Positions 40,265-48,842 of a stretch of 64,000 nt of DNA are shown here, piece after piece (the first letter of the stretch is position 1; each line of letters starts with the position of its first letter). A program made the position numbers and the translations under genes. Origin of the DNA: Lewinellaceae bacterium (GTDB lineage: Bacteria > Bacteroidota > Bacteroidia > Chitinophagales > Saprospiraceae); contig JACJXZ010000001.1 of assembly GCA_020636375.1 (NCBI GenBank), forward strand, positions 372,001-436,000. Reading direction: 5' to 3'. The notes beneath the pieces were generated by a model, which was given only the letters and a program-made list of their open reading frames with translations, did no database searches and had not been told where the DNA came from.

Positions 40265-43237
40265 ATGAAGATTCGTTTTTTGCAGCATTTTGCGCTGCTC
40301 GCTTCTTGTCTTTTGTTGCTCCCGGGCAAGGCCCCGGGAGAAGCCTTCGCCGATACGGCCCGCGTGAAGGCCCTCTATGACAGTGTCCATGCTCACTATA
40401 AAAATGATTATCCCGGGACGATTTTCTTCCTGGACTCCATCCAGCGATACACCCTTAGCCGCTGCGCGGTGAACGAGTATTTCCTGGCGCTCAAGTGGGC
40501 CATGCAGTGCGCGCAGGACCACCACCAGCTCGATCAGTTACATCATTACCTGGACGTTGGGCAGGAAGCCCTTGCCGGCCTGGAACACGACCTCGGGCCG
40601 GCGAAGCAGGGCCTGGAGGCCGACCTGAAAGCATTCTGGGCTTCCTACTATTTCAAGATCGCCAGTTACCAGAAGGCTATCCGGGCCCACGAAGAGCTCA
40701 TCGAAGCGTTAAAACGAAAGGACTCCCTAACGGTTCGCGACCGGGAGCTGATCGCGCGCTCCTGCCAGTACCTGGGTACCATTCAGAAACTACGCGGCGA
40801 CTACCAGGATGCGATCCCTTATTTCTGGGCCAGCCTCGACTATGTCAAGGAGATGTGGGCCAGCTATGAAGCCATGGGCAGGATCGCCTTCACCTATCAG
40901 CAGATCGGCAAGTGTTATGAGGGGATGGGCAACGACCGGCAGGCATTGTGGTACAACAACCTGGCCCAGGAAAGCCTGAAGAAGGCAGGCCATAACTACC
41001 AAGAAGGGGCCGACCCGGGGGCCAGGCTCCGGCTGAAGAAAAACCTCATCACCACCTACAACTCCATCGCCGCTTTTTACCTGGCGCGGGAAGACGGCGC
41101 GAAAGCGCTCCAATACCTCGAAAAGTCCCTGTCTTACCACGTCAAAGACGACACCTACCTCAAGTCCACCGCCCACTTGCTGGGGGAGGTCCACGCCCTG
41201 GCTGGCCGCTACGATACCGCCCTGTATTATTACCAGCTGGCGCTTAAGGAAAAGACAGAAGATTACGGCCCCCGGAATTACTCCACCGCCCTGACTTACA
41301 TGGCCATTGGCCAGCTCTACGCCAGGCAGGACGGCTACGAAAAAGCCGTCTGCTATTACGACACGGCGATCGGGATTCTCAGTACCCGGCCAGAACTCCT
41401 GGAAGCACTGGAGGAAGTGGACTGGAACACCATTTTTGCCGAGCGGGCCCTTATCAATGTGCTGGGTGCCAAAGCCAGCGCCCTGTCGGAGTCCTTCCAG
41501 GCCCGGCAGGATTCGGCCTATCTGCGGGAGGCCTGGGCCAGTTCCAGAGCTGCCATCAAGCTGGTGGAGCAATTGCGCATCGACTACAACTCCGAAGAGG
41601 ACAAGCAGTTCCTGCTCAAGGATTGCTATCCCATCTTTGAAACGGCCATGTACGCCGGCTACCGGCTCGGCCCGGATCGCTATCCGGCCTTATTCGAGAT
41701 CGCCGAAAAAAGCAAGGCGTTACTGCTGGTGGACTGGCACCGGAACCTCAATGCCCTGCAGCGCGCCAACATCCCGGACAGCCTGCTCCAATTGGAAAGG
41801 CTGTACAAGGGAGACGTGTCTATCATCGAGGGATTGATTGCCGAGGAAAACAGCAAGGCGGAGAGCAACCTGGAAGAAATCCGCAACCTCTACCAGAAAC
41901 TGGCGTCGGCCCGGAAAAAATACGACGGGCTGATGGCCCTTTTTGAGGAAGAATATCACCTCGGCGGGCCGGCAAGGGAAAAGGGCTATAGCGGCCTGCT
42001 CCCCTTTCTCCAGAAAAAGCTCCTGAAAAAAGAACAATGCCTGGTCGAGTATTTCCTGGGCGACGAACACCTGTTCGTGCTAACGGTCGACCGGGAAGCC
42101 ATCCATGCCAGCCACATCCCTCTCGACTTCCCCATTGCCGATTGGGCCCGGCAGTTTCGCTCCGGCATATACGACTATCACCTCTCTCCTGCCCCGACAG
42201 CGGAGCTGTTCCGCCATACCCAGAACCAGTATGCTACTTACGGCTGGAAACTGTACCAGGCCCTGGTAAGCCCCATCAAAGGCCACCTTCGCCGGGAAGT
42301 GATTATTATCCCGGACGGCGTCCTGGGCTACCTTCCCTTTGAAGCGCTCCTGACGGAACCGGCCCCGAACCCTTCGGGCGATTTTGCTGCCTATCCTTAC
42401 CTGCTGAAGCAGCACCAGGTCAGTTACTGCTACTCGGCCAGCCTGCTGAAAGCCATGAAGGAAAAACAATATCGGTCATCCGGTTTGCTGGCCTTCGCGC
42501 CGGCTTTCCCCAGGACCCGGACCGCCGCCGCCCTTCCCATCGCTATGCTCCGGAGCGAGATCGACACCCTTTACTACAATATCGAAGAAGTAAAAACCAT
42601 CCGCTCCATCCTGAAAGGAGGCAATATCCAAACCGGCCCCCAGGCCAGCAAGCAAGCTTTCCTGGATCTGGCGCCCCGGTATAAGGTGATCCATATCGCC
42701 TCTCACGGCATTCTGAACGATTCCGTTTCCAGCCAATCTTACATTGCCTTCTACGGGGGCGAAGACAGGATGGCAGAACACAACCTCCTGGTCCGGGACC
42801 TCTATCCGTTGCGGCTCGAAGCGGAACTGGTAACCCTCAGCGCCTGCGAGACCGGCCTTGGCGCCCTGCGGCGGGGAGAGGGCATCATCAGCCTGGCGCG
42901 CGGTTTTGCCTACGCGGGCGCGAAGAGTATCCTCACGACTTTCTGGGCTGTAAACGACCAGTCGACTACCGAGGTCATGGGCCGCTTTTACCGCCACCTG
43001 AAAAAGGGCGAAAGCAAGGACGCCGCCCTGCACCGGGCCAAGGCCGAATACATCAGCAGCCAGGCAGACCCTTTCGAAGCGCACCCGTTTTACTGGGCGT
43101 CCTATATCGTTATCGGAGACATGGTACCGCTTTATGGCCGGAGCTGGGGGTGGTGGATAGCCCTCGGGCTGCTGTCGGGCAGCTTACTCTACTGGTTTGC
43201 CCGCCGGCGGAGGTTGGGTTTGGAGCAAAAGCGTTGA
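40265..43237 (+). CDS. exported TPR-CHAT domain protein (caspase-like peptidase)
   Basis: 990 residues. Signal peptide RFLQHFALLASCLLLLPGKA; about residues 30-480 form tetratricopeptide helices (repeats such as KIASYQKAIRAHEELIEAL and YDTALYYYQLALKEKTEDYG), then a coiled region and a C-terminal CHAT peptidase domain (about 650-960). The caspase-like dyad is intact: H814 in HIASHG and C861 in LSACETG. A single C-terminal helix (WWIALGLLSGSLLYWFA) with the basic tail RRRRLGLEQKR would anchor the protein in the inner membrane with its peptidase in the periplasm. Such proteins in Bacteroidota and cyanobacteria are uncharacterised; precedent is the TPR-CHAT protease of type III-E CRISPR, which cleaves a sigma-factor inhibitor. 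It faces the ECF sigma/anti-sigma genes (246-base gap, convergent). Confidence 0.9.
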   Translation: MKIRFLQHFALLASCLLLLPGKAPGEAFADTARVKALYDSVHAHYKNDYPGTIFFLDSIQRYTLSRCAVNEYFLALKWAMQCAQDHHQLDQLHHYLDVGQEALAGLEHDLGPAKQGLEADLKAFWASYYFKIASYQKAIRAHEELIEALKRKDSLTVRDRELIARSCQYLGTIQKLRGDYQDAIPYFWASLDYVKEMWASYEAMGRIAFTYQQIGKCYEGMGNDRQALWYNNLAQESLKKAGHNYQEGADPGARLRLKKNLITTYNSIAAFYLAREDGAKALQYLEKSLSYHVKDDTYLKSTAHLLGEVHALAGRYDTALYYYQLALKEKTEDYGPRNYSTALTYMAIGQLYARQDGYEKAVCYYDTAIGILSTRPELLEALEEVDWNTIFAERALINVLGAKASALSESFQARQDSAYLREAWASSRAAIKLVEQLRIDYNSEEDKQFLLKDCYPIFETAMYAGYRLGPDRYPALFEIAEKSKALLLVDWHRNLNALQRANIPDSLLQLERLYKGDVSIIEGLIAEENSKAESNLEEIRNLYQKLASARKKYDGLMALFEEEYHLGGPAREKGYSGLLPFLQKKLLKKEQCLVEYFLGDEHLFVLTVDREAIHASHIPLDFPIADWARQFRSGIYDYHLSPAPTAELFRHTQNQYATYGWKLYQALVSPIKGHLRREVIIIPDGVLGYLPFEALLTEPAPNPSGDFAAYPYLLKQHQVSYCYSASLLKAMKEKQYRSSGLLAFAPAFPRTRTAAALPIAMLRSEIDTLYYNIEEVKTIRSILKGGNIQTGPQASKQAFLDLAPRYKVIHIASHGILNDSVSSQSYIAFYGGEDRMAEHNLLVRDLYPLRLEAELVTLSACETGLGALRRGEGIISLARGFAYAGAKSILTTFWAVNDQSTTEVMGRFYRHLKKGESKDAALHRAKAEYISSQADPFEAHPFYWASYIVIGDMVPLYGRSWGWWIALGLLSGSLLYWFARRRRLGLEQKR

Positions 43238-43483
43238 GAAAACACCTTTGATCCTGAAGTTAGCAGGCTGTGTTTTTTGCCATACCGGGTGCATAGTCCG
43301 GGGGCGAAGGAGTGTTTTATCACATAGAACACACAGGCGTTTTCACAGTAGGCCACAAAGGTGAGGGGCCGGGGCTTTTTTGCCGCATAGGGCATATAGA
43401 AGGTTGTCGCACACCAGTATTTTTCAGTGGCGCGTTAGCTCTGCCCTCTCCCCCTCTCCCACTCACCCACTCTCCCCCTCTTA
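43238..43483. other. gap between convergent CHAT and anti-sigma genes
   Basis: 246 bases without a gene. Contains a CATAGAACACACAGG / CATAGGGCATATAG-type degenerate repeat and, at about 43440-43488, a pyrimidine-rich short repeat of CCCTCTCCC and CCCACTCACCC units. No clear terminator is visible. Confidence 0.5.
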
Positions 43484-44476
43484 CTACCCAGCCAGTTTCC
43501 GCCAGAAGCTGCCGAGCGATGCTTTCAGCCGGAGGGCTTCGTCGTGAAAACTATGTTGGGGGTCGCGGGTCAGTTTATCGAGCAAGGAGGCAAAGGCGGG
43601 GCTGGCCGGATTTTCCCGGAAACGGGACAGCAACAGATGCCATTCCGCGTTTTCAGAAAAGCGCTGGTCATGGGCATCGGCGGCCCGTTGGAAGGCCTGG
43701 ACAGCGGCCGGGTACCGGCCCGACTCAAAACAGGCGTAGCCCAGGAAGAGCTGCGCTTCCGCATACCGGGGGTTTTCCTCCGGAATGCGGCTGAAAAAGG
43801 CGATCGCAGCCGGGAAGTCCTTTTCAGAATAGGCATTGAAGCCTTCCCGGAACAGGTCTTCCCGGCCAGATAAAGTAGCGGGAGTATTTCTGGGATGGTA
43901 GTTCTGAGCGATCAGGGCGTCCGTAGAATAGTTGGACAGGGCGTAGTATTTCATTCCGGCAAAGGCCAGGGCCAGCACCAGGACAGCGGCGGCGGCATAC
44001 CGGACAGCCCGGGGCCAGAGAAACTTCACTGCGGGCTTCTTCGCTTGGGCCGGCGGCGCCATTTCCAGTTCTTTCGCCCAGGCCTCTGCCTGCCGGTAAA
44101 AAGCCTCCGCCCGCATCGCTTTCAGCCCGGCCAGCAGGAGGCGGTACTCCTCCAGGCGGGCTGCCAGGGCGGGGTCCTGTCCCAGCCGGGCTTCGAAGGC
44201 CGCCTTTTCGGATTCCGGCATCGCGCCGGACAAATAGGCACGGAAGGCTTCAACGTCGCCGATGCGGCTGTCGGCCAGCAGCTCGCCCTTCCAGCCTCTG
44301 GCTTCCTGGAAAAAACGCTCCTGCCGCATACCCCGGAACCCCTCGAAAATCAGCTGGTAATCGGATACCTGGGTTCGGAAACTGCTGTCCGACTGTAGCC
44401 GGGCGTCAAAGGTTTTCCGCTCCTCAGCCGAAAGGCCGGCCGTGAAATGTCTGTATATGTAGTCCAGGTCTTCCAT
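43484..44476 (-). CDS. membrane anti-sigma-like protein with duplicated N-terminal module and TPR tail
   Basis: 330 residues, one membrane helix (about 160-185, AVRYAAAAVLVLALAFAGM). The cytosolic part is a tandem duplication: YIYRHFTAGLSAEERKTFDA (res. 6-25) with later FRGMRQERFFQEARGW, and again EAFRAYLSGAMPESEKAAFE with LKAMRAEAFYRQAEAW. Each resembles the helical N-terminal module of anti-sigma factors, but without the zinc His-x3-Cys-x2-Cys. Beyond the helix is a TPR-like periplasmic domain (EGFNAYSEKDFPAAIAFFSR, YPAAVQAFQRAADAH). It starts 3 bases after the end of the ECF sigma gene, so it is translated with it and very likely binds it. The periplasmic TPR side is where the neighbouring CHAT peptidase would also act. 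Confidence 0.85.
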   Translation of the reverse strand: MEDLDYIYRHFTAGLSAEERKTFDARLQSDSSFRTQVSDYQLIFEGFRGMRQERFFQEARGWKGELLADSRIGDVEAFRAYLSGAMPESEKAAFEARLGQDPALAARLEEYRLLLAGLKAMRAEAFYRQAEAWAKELEMAPPAQAKKPAVKFLWPRAVRYAAAAVLVLALAFAGMKYYALSNYSTDALIAQNYHPRNTPATLSGREDLFREGFNAYSEKDFPAAIAFFSRIPEENPRYAEAQLFLGYACFESGRYPAAVQAFQRAADAHDQRFSENAEWHLLLSRFRENPASPAFASLLDKLTRDPQHSFHDEALRLKASLGSFWRKLAG

Positions 44477-44479
44477 ACT

Positions 44480-45085
44480 CTATTCTTTGGGTTTTTCGGA
44501 GGGGTACGCTTCTTTCCTCTGCCGGACGAGTTTTCGGAGTTTTTCGAGGCAGTTGAAACGGCGCTGGCGCACTGCCACCTCGGACGGAATATCCATTTTT
44601 TCCTTAATGGCATCATCGGAATTCTCTTCGATGAAAGTCAGGATAAGGATTTTCCGGCAAGGTTCCTCCAGGTGTTTTAGCAGGTTTTCAACCATTTTCC
44701 GCTGCCATTCCAGCTCGTAATAATCAACGATATCCGGCTGCTGGAAGAGTCGCTGCACGGCTTCAAGTCCGGGGTCGAGGCCAATGGGTTCTTTTTGCTT
44801 TTCTTTGAACCTTTTCAACAAGTAGTTCCTGCCGATCCCGAACAAATAGGTCTTCAGCCGGCTCCTCAGCGGCGGGGCCAGTTTGCCATCTTTTATATTG
44901 AAATAGAAGGTGGTAAAGGCCCGCACATACAGCTCGGCGATCTCCTCATCCGGCAGGCCATGCAACTTGGTGATAAAAGCCTGGAAGGGATCCCAGTAGG
45001 ACTGGAACAGGCTTTTGATAAATTGCTGGCTTCCCGTTTTGATCTCGGAGAGCAATCGTTCGTCTTCTCCGTATTTGTCATCCAT
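44480..45085 (-). CDS. ECF-type RNA polymerase sigma factor
   Basis: 201 residues. Region 2 is seen in IKSLFQSYWDPFQAFITKLH, EIAELYVRAFTTFYFNI and RSRLKTYLFGIGRNYLLKRF; region 4 in RKILILTFIEENSDDAIKEK and PSEVAVRQRRFNCLEKLRKL. There is no N-terminal region 1 and the C-terminal tail is short and charged, as for ECF sigma factors of the group accompanied by TPR-CHAT proteins. It directs RNA polymerase to a regulon not visible here. Its stop is 3 bases from the anti-sigma start (co-translation), and its 5' side faces trkH across a 305-base gap. Confidence 0.92.
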   Translation of the reverse strand: MDDKYGEDERLLSEIKTGSQQFIKSLFQSYWDPFQAFITKLHGLPDEEIAELYVRAFTTFYFNIKDGKLAPPLRSRLKTYLFGIGRNYLLKRFKEKQKEPIGLDPGLEAVQRLFQQPDIVDYYELEWQRKMVENLLKHLEEPCRKILILTFIEENSDDAIKEKMDIPSEVAVRQRRFNCLEKLRKLVRQRKEAYPSEKPKE

Positions 45086-45390
45086 TTAATTCCCTGAAAT
45101 TAGGCTGCGTTACTTAGAAGCTGTTTAAATCCTCATAAAGATGGGAAAAATTTATATTATACTGGCGCAGGCTTGGTTTTTGCTTTAGCGCAGCAGGTTA
45201 ACATTATATATTTTGGCGTGCGGCTTTTTGATCCGCTTAGGGATTGCGCAATCCCTTGATCAATCCTGTTGTCAGTATAGATGTGAAATTTGGGCGAGCC
45301 CTTCCCGCAGGCTGTCCGGCATGGCCTTGCCCATCCCCCTCATTTGCCGTACCTTGGCCCGGTGAAAACAGGCAAGGCCGCCCGCCGTTT
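45086..45390. promoter_or_regulatory. divergent control region between sigma and trkH with an 18-bp palindrome
   Basis: 305 bases between two divergent genes. AGGGATTGCGCAATCCCT (45239-45256) is a perfect 18-bp palindrome without a loop, typical of a dimer-binding operator or a dispersed palindrome. An AT-rich stretch (about 45150-45215, with TATATATTTTGG) could hold promoters; no precise TTTG-N19-TAnnTTTG match was found. The last 90 bases before trkH are open in frame with it but lack an initiator-like context. Confidence 0.5.
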
Positions 45391-47148
45391 ATGAAAAGAA
45401 GCTTTTTACTCGGAGACAACGTCCTCTTTGCCGGGAGCATTCTGGCCTTCATGGCCCTGGTTTTCGACTTCGGCTTCCGCAACAACTTCTGGCACCAGCT
45501 CCTGACCGACTCCTTCTACCTGGTGTACGGCCTGCTCTTCTTCGGCCGGATGCAGCGGATCATCCTGGACAATCCGGCTGCCCGCCGGGCCCGGCGCTTC
45601 AGCCGGTATATCATCCTGGCCGCCGCCGGCCTGCTAACCCTCCTGGCCTTGTTCAACCTGCTGGAATTTGCGTTTATCAAAAAGGGCTTTATCCAGCCCA
45701 CCGCCGGCCTGGTCCTGTTTCTGGCAGTGCTCGACATCTCCGCCCGGGCATACGCTATCGAGCGGCAAACCCTCCACCCTGCGCTGGCTTTCGTGCTCAG
45801 CTTTTTCCTGCTGATCTGCATCGGCGCCATGCTCCTGCAGTTGCCGCTGGCCACCCGGCAGGGCATCTCCTTTATCGACGCCCTGTTCACGTCAACCAGC
45901 GCCGTCTGCGTCACCGGCCTGGTGGTGCTCGACACCGGGCAGGATTTTACGCTTTTCGGGCAATTCATCCTGCTGATGCTCATTCAGCTCGGGGCATTGG
46001 GCATGCTGACCTTTACCAATCTCTTCGGGCTGTTTTTCCAGGGGTACGGCTCTTACCGCAACCGGCTGATGATCAAAGACATGATCAATGCCCGGGACAT
46101 TGGGGACACCTTCAACACCCTGATCAAGATCGTGACGTTCACCCTGCTCATCGAAAGCCTGGGCGCCCTGCTTATTTACTACAACCTGGACCCCGGTTAT
46201 GCCGGGCGGGAAGGGCGGGCCTTTTTCGCTGTCTTCCACGCCGTATCGGCATTCGGCAACGCCGGGTTTTCCACCCTGACGAATTCGCTGTACGAAGAAG
46301 GATTCCGGCACGATTATAGCCTGCACCTCGTCATTGCTGCCCTCATCATCCTGGGAGGGGTCGGGTACAGCGTTTTTATCAATTTTTACAACTACCTGAA
46401 GATCATCCTCCGGTATTATTACCAGCGGCTGTACCGGCGAAAGGAGGAAGCCGTATACCGAAAACCCAACATCAGCGTCAATACCCGCATCGTTCTGACG
46501 GCTACCCTGACGCTACTCCTGGGCGGCGCGCTGGCGTTCTACGTCCTGGAGTACGACAACACCCTGGCCGGGCACGACGGCTGGGGCAAGATAGCGACGG
46601 CTTTTTTCGGCTCGGTAACCACCCGGACAGCAGGCTTTAACACCGTCGACACCGCCTCGCTCACCCTTCCTACCCTGCTGTTATTCTTCCTGCTGATGTG
46701 GGTCGGCGCTTCTCCCGGCTCTACCGGAGGAGGGATAAAAACCACCACTTTTGCCTTGTCCCTGATGAACATCTACCGGCAAATCCTGGGGCAGGACCGC
46801 ATTATTTTCGGCTGGAAACAGATACCGGCGCAGGCCCTGCAGCGGGCAACAGCGGTGATCTTGTTATCCTTGCTGGGCATCGGAGCCTCCATCTTTTCCG
46901 TTTTGTATTTCGACGGGCACCTGGGGCTGATGCCCATCGCTTTTGAATGCATCTCCGCCTACAGCACCGTCGGCCTGAGCATGGGCATAACGGCCAGCCT
47001 GTCGCCGGCCAGCAAGCTGACGCTGATCCTGGCCATGTTCGTAGGCAGGGTCAGCTTCCTCACGTTGCTCACGGGTATCGCCCGGCAGTTCGCCCCGCGG
47101 CGCCACAACCCGATACGCTATCCGGAGGAAGATATTTTGATTAACTAA
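45391..47148 (+). CDS. trkH: TrkH/KtrB-type potassium uptake channel subunit
   Basis: 585 residues from ATG 45391 (MKRSFLLGDN; the open frame from 45244 is non-coding upstream). Inner-membrane protein of the SKT family with four pore loops: TSTSAVCVTGL, SAFGNAGFSTL, TRTAGFNTVD and SAYSTVGLSMG, each holding a selectivity-filter glycine. The first ~130 residues form extra helices before the core, longer than KtrB. It moves K+ (possibly with Na+) into the cell and needs a TrkA/KtrA ring, encoded 80 bases downstream. Convergent repeats or regulators are absent; the divergent sigma gene may be co-regulated. Confidence 0.93.
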   Translation: MKRSFLLGDNVLFAGSILAFMALVFDFGFRNNFWHQLLTDSFYLVYGLLFFGRMQRIILDNPAARRARRFSRYIILAAAGLLTLLALFNLLEFAFIKKGFIQPTAGLVLFLAVLDISARAYAIERQTLHPALAFVLSFFLLICIGAMLLQLPLATRQGISFIDALFTSTSAVCVTGLVVLDTGQDFTLFGQFILLMLIQLGALGMLTFTNLFGLFFQGYGSYRNRLMIKDMINARDIGDTFNTLIKIVTFTLLIESLGALLIYYNLDPGYAGREGRAFFAVFHAVSAFGNAGFSTLTNSLYEEGFRHDYSLHLVIAALIILGGVGYSVFINFYNYLKIILRYYYQRLYRRKEEAVYRKPNISVNTRIVLTATLTLLLGGALAFYVLEYDNTLAGHDGWGKIATAFFGSVTTRTAGFNTVDTASLTLPTLLLFFLLMWVGASPGSTGGGIKTTTFALSLMNIYRQILGQDRIIFGWKQIPAQALQRATAVILLSLLGIGASIFSVLYFDGHLGLMPIAFECISAYSTVGLSMGITASLSPASKLTLILAMFVGRVSFLTLLTGIARQFAPRRHNPIRYPEEDILIN

Positions 47149-47228
47149 TACAAAGTGGCCGGCATCATGGGCTGACAAAATGGAAACAAAGCCCGGAGCG
47201 CAAAACTTCATGCTAAACTCATTGGACT

Positions 47229-47918
47229 ATGAAATTCATCATCATCGGATTAGGCAATTTCGGTTCCACTCTGGGGCTGCGGCTGGTAGAAGACGGGCAC
47301 GAAGTACTGGGCGTGGACGAGAACCTGAGCATCGTCAACCTCTTTCAGGACAAGCTGACCCATACCATCTGCATGGACGCCACCGACGAGCTGGCCGTAC
47401 AACGGCTACCCCTTTCCGACACCGACGTCGTCATCATCAGCATCGGCGAAGACATCGGCGCTTCGGTGACCACCACGGCGCTCCTCAAAAAATACTGCAG
47501 CACCAAGATCATCAGCCGGGCCATCTCGCCGGTTCACCACACCATCCTGGAAGCGATGGGCATTGAAGACATCATCCACCCCGAAGCTGATTTTGCCGAC
47601 CAACTGGCCACCCGCCTGATCGTCGACGGCGCCCTGAGGGCGCTCGTGCTGGACAAAAAGTTTGAGATCGTGGAAGCCAGCCTGCCCGCCGGCCTGGAAG
47701 GGAAGACTGTGGGCGAGGCCGGGCTTCGGGAAAGATACGACGTCAGCATCGTCACCATACTTAAAAAACAGGAAAGGCGCAACCTGTTGGGCGTCAAGGT
47801 AGAGCGAAACGAGGTCAGCGGCGTGCCCCGGCCGGATATGGTTTTTCAATCCGGAGACATCCTGGTCCTGTTCGGGAAAACTCAGGATATCCAGAAGTTT
47901 CTGAAGGAAATGAAGTGA
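47229..47918 (+). CDS. trkA: TrkA/KtrA RCK subunit of the potassium uptake system
   Basis: 229 residues: RCK_N Rossmann domain with IIGLGNFGSTLGLRLVEDGH (NAD/ATP-binding glycines) and DATDELAVQRLPL, and an RCK_C domain from about residue 140 (VEASLPAGLEGKTVGEAGLR to GDILVLFGKT). A single RCK_N/RCK_C pair matches KtrA rather than the tandem TrkA of enterobacteria. It forms a cytosolic ring that gates the TrkH/KtrB subunit in response to nucleotides or c-di-AMP. It is in operon with trkH (80-base gap). Confidence 0.94.
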   Translation: MKFIIIGLGNFGSTLGLRLVEDGHEVLGVDENLSIVNLFQDKLTHTICMDATDELAVQRLPLSDTDVVIISIGEDIGASVTTTALLKKYCSTKIISRAISPVHHTILEAMGIEDIIHPEADFADQLATRLIVDGALRALVLDKKFEIVEASLPAGLEGKTVGEAGLRERYDVSIVTILKKQERRNLLGVKVERNEVSGVPRPDMVFQSGDILVLFGKTQDIQKFLKEMK

Positions 47919-48066
47919 AACGCGCCTTATTTTAACAAAAAAGTAACTTTTTTACTGAAATTACGTCTTACCTTTGAGCAGATCATGAGAAAACGAAAAT
48001 AGCCCTGTTATTACTGCCTTTTACAACCTGCAAGCAACTACACACAAACACTTTTACAACTAGAAA

Positions 48067-48375
48067 ATGACAGAGGCAAAAATCGGCAAATTATCCCTGG
48101 ATAACCCGCAACAGGAAAAAGCAACATTGCACTGCTACTGCCCGCAGGCGTGCACGCTTACTATTGACCTTTTGGACAGCCTGGGCCGTTCGTTCCTGCA
48201 CCGGCAGTACTCCCTGCGAAAAGGCGACAATGAGATAAGCTTCAATATCAGCCGCCTGCCCGCCGGCGAATACAACGCCTGGGCGAGCATAGGCAGCCAG
48301 ACGGCAATCCGCCCCCTGGCCATTCAGCCGCGCAAAAACCTGCAGGGGCTGCTGCAACGGTGGTTTTTGTGGTAG
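48067..48375 (+). CDS. small beta-sandwich-like protein of unknown function
   Basis: 102 residues with no signal peptide or membrane helix. It reads like one all-beta domain: KATLHCYCPQACTLTIDLLD, SLGRSFLHRQYSLRKGDNEI, FNISRLPAGEYNAW, a pattern similar to the C-terminal sorting/immunoglobulin-like domains of T9SS cargo (G-x-N-x-I-x-L-x3-L-x-x-G-x-Y), but free-standing and cytosolic by prediction. A TACCTTTG at 47969-47976 matches the -7 element. No homologue recognised. The next gene is an ArsR regulator. Confidence 0.55.
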   Translation: MTEAKIGKLSLDNPQQEKATLHCYCPQACTLTIDLLDSLGRSFLHRQYSLRKGDNEISFNISRLPAGEYNAWASIGSQTAIRPLAIQPRKNLQGLLQRWFLW

Positions 48376-48489
48376 GTTTTGCTGCTTGGGGCAAAGCCCA
48401 TCCCTGCACACTTCGATGCATTCCAAAACCCCGCCCGGATACCGGTACTGACAATTCCCAACAGCCCTCCCAACCTTTATTCTCCAAAC

Positions 48490-48520
48490 TTTGTTTCATG
48501 AACATATATTCATATCTTTG
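48490..48520 (+). promoter_or_regulatory. Bacteroidota promoter of the 48525 ArsR gene (near-leaderless)
   Basis: TTTG (48490-48493), a 19-base spacer and TATCTTTG (48513-48520) match TTTG-N19-TAnnTTTG perfectly. The ATG of the ArsR gene follows only 4 bases after the -7 box, so the mRNA would be leaderless or nearly so if this start is right. Confidence 0.75.
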
Positions 48521-48524
48521 CATT

Positions 48525-48842
48525 ATGGAAAGCAATACCGGAATACTCAAAAAGAAAGAAGCGGACAAGCTGGAGCGCATCGCGTTTATACTGAAGACCG
48601 TTGCGCATCCTCTTCGGCTGGGCGTTATCCACCTTCTGGAGCAATATCCCCGCCTTTCCGTTTCTGAAATCTGCGAAAAGCTGGGCAGCGAACAGTCGCT
48701 CACTTCGCACCACCTTCAGAATATGCGCCTGAAAGGCATTCTGAATGTAAAGCGGGAGGGCCGGAGCATGATGTACTCTCTGAAGGAGCGGGACGTATCG
48801 CTCATCATCGAGTGCCTGGAAAATTGCCAGTGTAACATGTAA
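48525..48842 (+). CDS. ArsR/SmtB-family metalloregulator-like protein
   Basis: 105 residues from ATG 48525 (in-frame codons back to 48360 lie upstream of a perfect promoter). Winged helix: RIAFILKTVAHPLRLGVIHL, VSEICEKLGSEQSLTSHHLQ and the wing NVKREGRSMMYSLKERD. The tail ECLENCQCNM has three Cys (C-x3-C-x-C) and could bind a soft metal or sense redox. The recognition helix (SLTSHHLQNMRLKG) resembles that of the ArsR gene at 8973, so the two are paralogues. The regulated genes are unknown; the methyltransferase downstream (102-base gap) is a candidate. Confidence 0.88.
   Translation: MESNTGILKKKEADKLERIAFILKTVAHPLRLGVIHLLEQYPRLSVSEICEKLGSEQSLTSHHLQNMRLKGILNVKREGRSMMYSLKERDVSLIIECLENCQCNM

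Noticed and set aside
43484..44476. zinc-binding anti-sigma (ZAS) domain
   Set aside because: The protein lacks the His-x3-Cys-x2-Cys signature in both modules.
39589..45085. a type III-E CRISPR (Craspase) locus around the TPR-CHAT gene
   Set aside because: No Cas7-11 gene, no array, and the CHAT protein has a signal peptide and membrane anchor; only the sigma/CHAT logic is comparable.
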